In this document: positions 45,501-57,500 of the stretch, one piece after another
Numbering within the stretch: the stretch's first letter is position 1
Layout of the letters: every line of letters starts with the position of its first letter
Source: Enchytraeus crypticus
Lineage: Eukaryota; Annelida; Clitellata; Enchytraeida; Enchytraeidae
Reading direction: 5' to 3'
DNA length: 64,000 nucleotides
Assembly: GCA_905160935.1 (NCBI GenBank)
Contig: CAJHZI010000028.1
Span: forward strand, 62,001-126,000
Made by a program: the position numbers and the translations under genes
Notes under the pieces: generated by a model
Databases searched by the model: none
What the model was told of the DNA's origin: nothing
Seen by the model: the letters and a program-made list of their open reading frames with translations, nothing else

Positions 45501-48500
45501 CATGAAATAGTTTCCTTGATTATAACGAGCAAATAGAATGCTTCATCAATTTTTAAACTTTTATTGTCACTATAGGCCTATATGTTAGATACGTTTATAA
45601 TTATTAAGTGGAAATGTCTTGGCTAAAATTTGATCCAATATTTCGGAGACAAAGTGCAATTCCCTGTGTTGTACTCGGGTGTGGTTGGACCACTGCAGAA
45701 TAGGGCAACTGCAAACAATCTGCCGCGTGTACGTAAGAGGCGACTAAAGGCAGGAGCTAAGGATGGCAAGAGAGGACCCACCTCAGCATGAAATATTTTC
45801 CCCCAGGATTAAATGGTAATTAATCCACCTAACTGAGGAAGGCAACGGGAAACCACCTAAGAAGCCATTTTTCCCAAGCTATAGGCTACATAAGGTATGG
45901 ATAAGGCATAGACTTTGTGAAGGGATTAACTTGTTGATCTAAGGACTTTGAGTATGAATAGACTCTATGTACCTTGAACCTGCCACTTGACAGTGCACTG
46001 AAAAAGAAGTGCAATTTAGTAACATAAATATGTCAAATAAAGATGATTTAGTAAACACGTGTACTTCCATAGAAAAATGATCATAATACACACCGTTTGC
46101 TATCAACTGACCAGTAATAAGCTTCATAATTTACCTTAGGGTTTCAAATTTGAAACTCTCAGATCAATTATGAACTTACGAAAATAGCTATGAAATTATT
46201 GTATTGCTATAGTGCAAAATTATTTACTCCAGATAGCCTTAACACATATAGAATGTCATATATAATTATTTGTAATCTGGCTGCAAAAATATTAAGGTAG
46301 CACACTAAAATTAGAAAAAATCATAATTTGAATTTAACAAGAACAAATCCACCTAGATTGAGTCAAGCATTTTCAGATTTTTATGGGATACTCTCATCAC
46401 TTTTGTCTCTTTGATATTAATCTTCATTCCATATTTCAATGCCGTATCACTCAGACTATCCATTATCTTCTGTAGACCAGTCTCGCTTCCCGCTACCATT
46501 CCTTTGTATCGCTATTTGTTATTAATTTTAAAATTTGTGTCTGAGCCAGCATTACCTGAATATATGCTGTTAGATACTGTAAGACATTTAAATGCAAAAA
46601 CTAATGCATATTTGTATTATTCTTACTATCTTTATTTAATGTCAGGCTGGTGAATAAGAGAGGAACTCCAAGAGTTTAGTTCAGTTCGATTTGGACGAAG
46701 TCTGGGTTCGGTTCGGGTTCGGCCAGAGTCTGGGTTCGAGTTCTGTTTGGTCAAAATTGTAGATTTTAGGGTTCGGTTCGGTTAGGGTTCGGTTCGATTC
46801 CCATCTCTAATGTCTACTTATCAACCGAAACAGCTAATTAAAAATCAAAACCATTTAACAATTAAATTAGGAAACAGCGAACAATTTGCATAAAAACTTT
46901 CATAACGTTTATTGGATTACAAAACTTACTTACACACATGCATGCACACAAACATATACCACACACAGTTCCCTAAGATAAAATTGAATGTTTTTGTAGC
47001 CGTTTCAGATTTCATTACAAATGTTTTTGAAATATATAAAGTTGTATTGCATGTCATGACCACGTTTCACTACAAATGTTATGATAGCTTATACATATAG
47101 TTATTACCTAGTTTCACAAGGTTCTGTATTAGGCCCATTGCTATTTTCCTATTACACTATTCCACTTAACTACCTATCGTTTAAGAAGTCATCTTTTTTC
47201 TTTTTTTCATTTTCAATCTGCTTATATAAAATTTCATTCCACCGAAACTGTTCTGCCATATATTCATATCGATCTTAGCTTGGCCATGAGTAGTAAACAG
47301 GTTTCTGCCTTGGGTCTTCTAGATCTCTCTGCTGCCTTCGACACCATGAACACGAACAGGCAAAAATTCTGACTTGGTATTTCTGATATCGCTTTTCTCT
47401 TTTCACATCATATCTCTCACGTCATACGCAATCTGTCGTTATTGGTCAAGATCGCTCTTGTGAATTGCCTCTCCAGCGCGTTGTTCCTCAAGATTCAGTA
47501 TTAGGTACATTGCTATTTCTAATACATTACTCCACCTACTTGATAATCCCTCCATACATTTTCGTTCCTACGCAGACGGTACACAGCTATATTTTCTTTT
47601 CTAACCATGACTTAGACCAGAAACTAAGTCTTCTCTCATCCACTCGTGACCAGGTTTATTCCTGGTTTTCAGCTAATTGCCTAGCTGTGAATCCCTCTAA
47701 AACTGAATCTTTTAATCGGTACCCCTCATTTTCTAATCCCGACCCTAATTAAACTGGGATTCAAGGGATGATGATGATGACAATGATGGTACCCTTCTGC
47801 AACAAAGCAAAATTACTAATAACTCTGTTTATTTCAAAATCTTGATCTGTCAACTTTCTCGATCCGCCAAAAACCCTGGACTCATATTTCATGAACTTTA
47901 AATCTCATCTCTTCCATCTGTCGAGCTTTCTTTTTTCAAATGTGTCACATTAGGCAGATACATTCATACTTTACTTGAAATTTAGTCACAACCTGGCAAA
48001 TTCATTCTAAGTCTCTTGCAAGTCTAAGCTTAACTACAGCAATTCATTATTTTATGGGTCGACTTCTTCTTGTCTCAAAAGTTTGCAGCATGTCCAAAAT
48101 TCTCTCGCATGTATTTATTGCAGTCCTGTAGATTACAATCTCAAATCTCACTTTCCCTCCCTACTTTGCAGTCTTTAGAGGCTCCCGTGAATCAACATAC
48201 AAAGTATACAATAGCTCTGTTAACTCTCAAAACTCTGCGCTTTGGCAAACCTTCTTTACATATCTGAAATTCTTCTTCTCTACCGTCCCTTACGTACACT
48301 TGTTCCACCGATGCCTATCTTCTCTTTGTTCCAAATATTCTTACATCACTGGTCATGCGTTCATTATCTTATGCAGCAAACAAGATCTGAAACTCTTTAT
48401 CTACAATTTTTACTCTTGTTCTACTCTTTCTACTTTCTCTGGAAATATTAAGACATATCTTGCCACCATAGACATAAGCTATTTATCCAGATCACTTTAT

Positions 48501-51500
48501 GATCACCAGACCGGCTTTCAATTTAGGACCTTGCTTCTCCTCAGCACATTTCTTTAGCAGATTGGTCTGGGTGAATTGATCTGTAGAGCTGTGTGTTGTG
48601 GGGACGTACCTGACATCATCCTTAGATGATAAAAAGGATGCTCAACCTTTATTATTATTATTTCCATAGTTTTAATTAATCAAATGTAAAAATTATTTAT
48701 AAAATATCTAATTTTTAAATTAAGCAGAACCAACTTTGAAGAAAGCATAAGGCTTTCTGTAGACTCTCATAAGCACTATTATGAATGGCCTACAAAGTAT
48801 AACGAGTGCATCAGTATTAACAGAGAAATCAAATTAACTACGTGAAGAGAAGAATAAATTAGGAAAAGGTGAGAACTAACGTCGTATGCATGTAGGTATT
48901 CAGCCTTTTTCTCGGATGTGATATATGGATACAAATGTTGCATAGTTCTTAAACCAGGCTCAGGTATTGAGCGTGGCTCCTGAGTCTTTACTCCACTCAG
49001 CAAGGCTTTAAATAGCTCCACCTGTCAGACAAAGTAACACTGTACAAAAGCACAACGTGACCACACAGAATGGAAATGAGCACATGACGGCACAGAATGT
49101 AAATGAGCACAACGTGACTGCAAAGAATGAAAATGAGCACAACGTGACTGCAAAGAATGAAAATGAGCACAACGTGACTGCAAAGAATGGAAATGAGCAC
49201 AACGTGACGGCACAGAATGGAAACGAGCACAACGTGACTGCAAAGAATGAAAATGAGCACAACGTGACAGCACAGAATGGAAATGAGCACAACGTGCCTG
49301 CAAAGAATGAAAATGAGCACAATGTGACGGCACAGAATGGAAATGAGCACAATGTAACGGCACAGAATAGCAATGAGCACAACGTGACTGCATACAAAAG
49401 GTTTGTATAGAATTGTTGATACAGCTTTCACACAAGACACAATGCACATGTTGCTGACTTGTCGAGGCTTTAGTTTTGTTTCAATTTTTTATTCATTCCC
49501 ATGACGATTAGTAGATTTTGGGCCTCACATACAGAGCATGTCCCTGATATCATCGCCAGCGGACGATGCACCAAACGTTAAGTCCTCATTGTACTATATT
49601 GTATACTCAAAGTGAATATTTTGAGGATTACTTCCCAATCTTCTGAGATTTCGTTTATTGAATGTCCTTAGATTTGAACTCAGGACTCGTGATAATGAAT
49701 CACACACTTTTAATAAAATAATAATAAATTAGTAAATGACATGAAAAACAGAACAGAGAAGGTAAAATTGCAAATGACTAAAAAAATGGTGGTGACCCGG
49801 AGAGTCACAGAAAGTCAAGCAGCATGTAACAAAGTTAAAGATGAAATACATTACAGTGCATTAATTGCGAACGTTATCCTAAGAGAATATATTCTGGAGA
49901 GAGTTAGAGAGACAGAGATAAATTTAGATAGAGAGAGATGTTTAAAGATTGGATATACAGAAAAGCGTGCTTCATAACATCTTAGAAGGCTAACATATTC
50001 TCATATTTACTACGCTCGCCCTAAATTGCAGATAATGTACACCATCTCGGTGAGAGTTAAACTATGGATCTGAAATTTCGGTATTCATAAATAATGTTGC
50101 CTTGTATTAATTACTAGGTCACCTGCCAAAATTATAGTACTCAGCCAATGGCAGCGCAGTCCTTCAGGCTAATTGACCAATCAGCTTACTTCTTAAACAA
50201 AACTGGACTATTAGGCTATATCTTAACGGGGGGATTAAATAAACCTCGGTGTAAACTTCAGAAAAGAGAGGCGCAGCTATGACTCACTTTAAACCACAAT
50301 TTTTAGCTCAATTAGACAGAACATTAAATTGTTACTAATCCATAGTTTAAATCACTTTTGACGTTTAACTTGCGGTTTATCTAGCTTGTGAATATGGCCA
50401 AAGGGTTACTAGATATGTTAGAAATAATAAAAGGTCTACAGTATCAATTACAAAGATGCTGCATATATGTCAATATTAAACCATGGCAGAAATTTCGCAG
50501 AATAACGTCAATACTGAAATATGGTGCAAAGGTGTCAACATTAAACGACTGTGCAATGGTAATTGGGGATATAAAATCATACAGACCTGTGACTGATATG
50601 CAGCATTTTCAATGTCAGAATTTAACCAATCACGCATCAGCTTTAGACCAATATCAAACTTGCGATAGAAGCCACAGCCAATAAGGTGGAAGCTTCTCGA
50701 CAGCACACTCTCTGATTGGTCGAGCTGCTCGTGCCTGGCGATTAATAACAGAGTCTTGCCTAGGCGCTGATGCTCCACTGGGATATCAAAGTGATCATCA
50801 TACCACGGCTCAGAAATGAAAGCCACGCGCCGGTACTTGATATCATCCTAGTTATAATCATAAGAAGAATATATCATACAGACTAGCAACACTCTCATAC
50901 CAAAAAAAATGTTCTTTGAAATCAGGATAAGAATTAGCATTTTGTTTTTAATTGCAGTGATCTGATGCTAAAAGATAACAATAAGTAATACATTAGACAG
51001 TAATATACTATTAACAATGCTTATACTCATAGATCACTCTTCTTGCACATATTTTACTAACTTCTTTTAAGTGTATTTACTAATTGTGTTTCTCTCAACT
51101 TTTGCTGCTACTATTTTCAAGAAGTCATTATTTTCTGTGTCTTTAGTGTATCTAGCCTAAAAGGCCTCTGCAGTCACTCATATATCCGCTTTTACGACTG
51201 TTTCTCCAACTTGCACGCTGGTTTGTCATTACTGCTTTTCCGCCATTATTTTTGGTAATTTTCAGTTGTATGTTTGCTTGTTTTTTGCGTGATTGCTGGC
51301 TGTCAACTAAATTGGGTATATATACCTTCTTTGATGACCTTATGTTTGTATGTATACTTGTATGTGGACTTTCAATTTTTAAAAGTTAATGAAATCTAAA
51401 TTTAAATCAAAGAGAAACCTCGTCAACAGGTGGCGGAGGGTCATTGAGATCGTTCAGCTCTATGCTATCATTGTTGTTGTTGTTGTCAGCAGAGGCGATG

Positions 51501-54500
51501 AGTTGACAGAGTCTTGTGTGACAAGAGTACCAGGCGAGGCCTCGGGTTATTGGATGAAACAGGTTTTCTTGTAGCATCATCTCACAAGCTATCTCCCCTG
51601 CCTCTGTCAATAAATATAAATAAGATGTCTATTAGCATTATTCCACAAGCAATCGACTCTGCCTCTGTGAATAAATATAAATAAGATATCTAGTAGCATC
51701 ATCTCACAAGCAATCGACCCTGCCTCTGTGAAATATACAAACTGCCACTGCCAGGTGAGAGGATTTATGCTTGTGAAAGCGAGTGCTTGGAATTATATGC
51801 CACGGACCTGCCATTCCCAATAGGCAGTACACTGAGAGAGAGAGATTATATTACTACTTCAAATGAAATCGCTATGGAGATTTGTAATCTCATTTATATA
51901 TTAAAATATGAAAACAGTGAAATATAGAAAAACAATTAAGGAAAAGAGTGATTCTGGGAGATCTGCATGTATGCAATTCTTAATTAGTTGGTAATTCTCA
52001 AAAGAAATTAAAGCAATGATACCTTTATGCATGTCGTGTTTAACGAAGTAGTCCATTAATAGGTTAGCACTGTAGTCGTCCAGGAATATACCATAGTGAA
52101 CCTGAAGTAGAAAGGCACAATCAATTGAATGGTCGTTTAATGCAGTGAGCTACTAAATAATGCAACAGTTTCACTTGACTAGCTTTCAACTGCCTCTGGC
52201 AGTCAATTCACATTCGAAACATAAAAAGACAGAAAGAAATATAGTTTTCATAAATAAGAATTATAGTGACATTAATTTTGTGACTCTAAAATTGCTGAAG
52301 GTGAGAGAACTGGATTTGAAACTGGCATATAAAGATCTACAGTTAGATCATTTGATGCTAGCTTCAAGTCCAGCATCTACCATGACATAGGATCTTGATA
52401 TCATGCTGCTAACTTTTCTCATCGAATACATTGCTATAGGAAATAAATAATATATAATAAACACCAAAAAATAATTTTACAAAAATGTCTTTACATCAAT
52501 ATTGCTTAATTAAATTTATAAGCTATGGTAAATAATTTGTTCTAACAATTTTATGCAAAAACATTTTGATTTGTTGATCTTATGAACAAGACCAAGCAAA
52601 ACAAATAATTATACGAACAAATATTGCTTAGCAGGAATGCAGGGTATTTAGGATGCTAATGGCGCTATTCATTCAATTCGCTAGTTGTTGTTGTAGTCTG
52701 AATAAGAGAAATGGATTATAATTTAGATTTAACAACAGCTTCTAGCTCCTACATATGGAGTGACATCACAATTATAAACTATAAATTAATGATACAACCA
52801 ATCAGAATGAACCTTATCTTTGATGACAGCCATGAGCCTATCTATTTCACCAAACTGCAACAAAGCTCTGATGAAGGCATGAGACATGGAATCAATAGCT
52901 TGTGTTGTCTGCTTAGTGTGACGAAATCTAAATACACAGAACATAGAACGTACTAAAACAAATAACATAACAAATTGCATAAAAAACAACAGTACACACA
53001 TATTCATTTCAGAAATCTGATGACTGCATTTGGCATTATCTAAACAACTTGTGGAAGAGAAAATATATGCACACAATGAACTTGTATGAACAATGTAACT
53101 TTACACAAATATAACAATACAAACTCTACACAAACTACTTCATAGCTCAAATGAAGAAAAATGAAAAATGAAAATAAGTTGCAATGTGACATAGTGTCAC
53201 TTAGATTTCAGGTGTTTTTACTAAGATTTTAGTGTAGCAAAATTCACAAAATCAAAACAAGCTACATACAGTTTGGAGGGCAGGATTTAGTGTACAGATA
53301 TAGCCTGATAGGTAAATAGATATAGCCTGATAGGTAAACAGATATAGCCTGATAGGTAAATAGATATAGCCTGATAGGTAAACAGATATAGCCTGATAGG
53401 TAAATAGATATAGCCTGATAGGTAAATAGATATAGCCTGATAGGTAAACAGATATAGCCTGATAGGTAAACAGATATAGCCTGATAGGTAAATAGATATA
53501 GCCTGATAGGTAAACAGATATAGCCTGATAGGTAAACAGATATAGCCTGATAGGTAAATAGATATAGCCTGATAGGTAAATAGATATAGCCTGATAGGTA
53601 AACAGATATAGCCTGATAGGTAAATAGATATAGCTTGAGATATAGCCTGATAGGTAAATAGATATAGCCTGATAGGTAAACAGATATAGCCTGATAGGTA
53701 AATAGATATAGCCTGATAGGTAAACAGATATAGCCTGATAGGTAAATAGATATAGCCTGATAGGTAAACAGATATAGCCTGAGAGTCAAAAAGGTAGAAA
53801 AGCAATGTCACACACAGCTAGTATTTAGATGTATGATCAGATTGACATAGGGAGTGTTGACAACTTGAATACAAAAGCCCACGGTGTTAGAAATTGTCTC
53901 TAAAAATATACATCAGCTAAATGTATAAATGCAAATCTACTCAATATTAAAGCAGTGGTTGCTAACAATCATGGAGAGAGGAGGAAATAACTAAAATGAT
54001 AAAAGCTTTAACAAAAACCTGACAACAAAACACATATACAATGACAAATATAAAACAATAAAACATCAACAATACTTAAAGATTTATTTAAGATACATGT
54101 AGCACGTGCAATAACATATCTGTGACAACAAATTTCACTGCAATAAATACAGTCTTCAAATTGCTAAAGAATTGCTGCACACTTCTCAGTAGTAGTGCAA
54201 GATCTCTGTGCACTTGATTTATGATTCCTCAATGCAAACTGTATGCATAATCATTTAACTCATTAAAATGTAAACTTAGTATTTTCATTAAATTCTTCAT
54301 TAATTAAATAAAAGAAGCACCCAACAGACTAGGGGTACAGCCGATAAATTGTCATCCAGTAGCCAATTCAGTTGTGTCTGACTCAGTGCTCATCCCTCAG
54401 TGCTCATCCCTCAGTGCTCACCCCTCAGAGCTCACCCCTCAGAGCTCACCTCTCAGAGCTCACCCCTCAGAGCTCACCCCTCAGAGCTCACCCCTCAGAG

Positions 54501-57500
54501 CTCACCCCTCAGAGCTCACCCCTCAGAGCTAACCCCTCAGAGCTAACCCCTCAGAGCTCACCCCTCAGAGCTCACCCCTCAGAGCTCACCCCTCAGAGCT
54601 AACCTCTCAGAGCTCACTCTTCAGAGCTCACCCATCACACCATGTCTTCACACACGAAACAGACGTAAAACAATAACATAGCTTCGATTATAAGAAACAG
54701 ACGTAAAACAATAACATAGCTGCGATTATAAGAACAGACATAAAACAATAACATAGCTTCGATAATAAGAAACAGACGTAAAACAATAACATAACTTCGA
54801 TTTTAAGAAAGAGACGTAAAACAATAACATAACTTCTATTAGTAGCACCAATAAATGTGTCTAACTTGTAGAAGATTTCCTGAATAAAATCAAGCTGACT
54901 CCGATCCAGATCATGCACTCTGTTAGCAAGCTGCAACACAATTAAGACAACTATTAGTAAAAGTACAAAAAATCAATTTCAATCAATCAATCAGTGAAGA
55001 TTTAATGCAGATGAAATAAAACTAATCAAAATCATTAGTACCACTAATATACACGTTACCCAATAGAAAATATCTTGAATATTTGAAAGTATCACTCTTG
55101 GGACTATAGAAATTTATTAACAATACAATTTAAGTTTGTTATTCAATTTTCTTTTTAAGCCAGACAATTTAATAAAATTACACTCAGAGTTCGGAGTTTC
55201 AATACAAAAAACTAACTTTGATAATTAAATTAATATCTTTACACTCTAAAATATGATTTCAAATCATTTCATGAATGTTTTGCATAGAATATCCAACTAA
55301 ATATCATGACAGCTTAAAAGCCAGCAAAATAAATAAAATAAATAAATCTTTGTAGTTCAAAGGCAATATCAAAGACCGAACATATATTGAAACTCAAACT
55401 ATTATACAATGACTTCACACAAACTTCTGCACCCTTTTGAGCAAAGCTACCTAGACTCAGTAGAAATATTCAAGGCCAGAATGAACCCAAATGTTTTAAA
55501 GAAAATATGTCACTGAATGGGAAACCTGTGGATCCAGCGGGATTATGCAGTACTTACAATATCCATGTCCACTGCAGTCACCTTTCCTGATTTATCAACA
55601 TTTTCTTGAACCTTTAGAGCAAAGGCATCTAGAATATAATTCAATCACATGCTGAACAATACAATGATTAAAAATGAATAACAAATTGAAATAACAAAAC
55701 AATAAATAAGACAAACAAAAATATAATGAAGATGATTTGTCCATTCCGTCAGTAGCCTCATGCAGAAGCTATGATGAACAAAAAGCTGAAAATATTTTAA
55801 TACTAAGCTAGTGAAATAATGTTTATATTGTCCAACGAGTAATAAATTAAAGCAGTTCATGGCACTAGAGTCCAACAACACACAGGTAAAGTTTTTAGAG
55901 ATAAAAAGCTTGTTTTAAAAACATGCCAATTTATTTTGTGGCATAGCTGCGACACTGCGCTGTTTCTATTAACCTGACAGTGGGGCAGGGATGCAGACTA
56001 GGGATAGAGCTTTCTATAAAATCTTTAGTATTGAAAACAACCAGATATACAATTGGCAAATACATAAAAACAATCCCAGAATACAAAGCTAAAAATAAGT
56101 TTATACCAGGTTTTCATATCAAAACGCTACTTAACTTTCAAAATTTGTGAGATTGGTAGTGGAACCAATGGCCTCCGATTAATAAACAAATATGCTATAA
56201 CTATGCAATTCATTCGTAACAGATAATAAACTTATACACTGAAACCTGCATGCGCTTGTAGACAGTGAAACAGTAGATATTAACGATGGAATCAAATGAA
56301 TTGTAGTATAAGAAAACTATCCCAGGAAAAGTAGAGAAATCAAAGGTATATTCAAACTGTATGTTACTATGAAGACGTCATTTTGGTTAATTATAGAAAA
56401 GCATATTTAAGTACATAATCAAGTAGACAACAACAAATAAAGCTAATATTTTAATTTAAATAACCCAGTTTTTAAAGGAATAAACTATTTTACGATACCA
56501 TCTACCGATTTGTCTACAACTATTAACAATAACATATATCAATATTAAAACATTTATCAACATTGAGCTCGATGTTTTCATAGATAAAGGGACTCTAATT
56601 GTTGTTTTTAAAGATAGGATTAATCATTCAAACTGCCAATTTTATAATCTAGAAAATTCTACAACAATCTTCTGAGCTTATTTCTTCTCATATAATAGAA
56701 CTAGCCTTCACAGATTTTACTTGAAAAAACTAAGCATAATTAACTGCTACATCAGGATGGAGCTGGTAGCAAATTCATTTGGTGTCTGAATGTATATCGG
56801 TACGTTTAGGATTCAAATCTGGTAACTGGGCTTTAGCTTTATGAAATAATTATAGATCTGTTCAAAGTTGTCTGCACTACTTACAAGGTTGGAACTTCTG
56901 GAGTACAGGACTTGAAAGCTGCTGCTTCCAGGCTTCATCACAGTGGTATGTCTGAGTCAGCAGTGTCCTACTCAAGGCTGAAACAGTAGTGAAAGTATCA
57001 GAGTTGTATAGTAATGAAGGCTTAGTTCAGAAACTTTAGACGCGAACTAAAATTTTCATTAGACTATATTTTCAAGTTTTCGTTTTTAATTAGAATAAAA
57101 TCAAGCTATTTGAAACCAATTTGAGAACTTGTAAAATGAATATTTCAGTGTATATATTTTGTTTATTTAAATAAGTATGAGTACTTTTACATTTTACTCA
57201 AAAGTATTACTTTTTTGTCGAGTACTTTTTACTTTTTACTTAAGTAAAATTCTGATCAAGTACTTTTACTTTTACCAACCATTACTTTTACTTTTACTTA
57301 AAGTATTTTGCTGAGTACTTTTTACAACACTGGAAAGTATATACAAATGATTTTTTAAAAATAATTATTTCTATGATAGAGCCCAGAGACAGACATCACC
57401 TGTCTATGAACTAGTGTTAACAAGTTCAGTTGTAACTTGCCTTTTTATCCTAGCTATAATTATATCTTTGCCAAACATAAATGTAGTGCCACTCAATGGC

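Larger units (their letters stand above)
45064..46809. mobile_element. Complete non-autonomous hAT-like element with TTCGG-rich ends
   Basis: The termini are TAGAGATGGGAA and TTCCCATCTCTA, perfect 12-bp TIRs. Flanks ATATCTAC (45056-45063) and ATGTCTAC (46810-46817) are a 7/8 match, consistent with an old 8-bp hAT duplication. Next to both TIRs lie blocks of TTCGG / GGTTCGGTTCGG repeats, in the same orientation at both ends. There is no transposase. Nested inside are an RTE-tailed SINE (45662-46006) and an RTE scrap (46395-46510). A half copy lies at 12903-13795. Confidence 0.75.

Noticed and set aside
49048-49396. CRISPR-like array
   Set aside because: The repeats are head to tail without unique spacers, and the sequence is plainly eukaryotic.
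48997-49449. Repetitive open frames in several frames of both strands
   Set aside because: They arise from the 30-bp minisatellite, whose unit length is a multiple of three.
53262-53811. Long minus-strand open frames of about 175 codons (YLSGYI... repeats)
   Set aside because: They are translations of the 22-bp minisatellite; two overlapping frames show the same periodic peptide.
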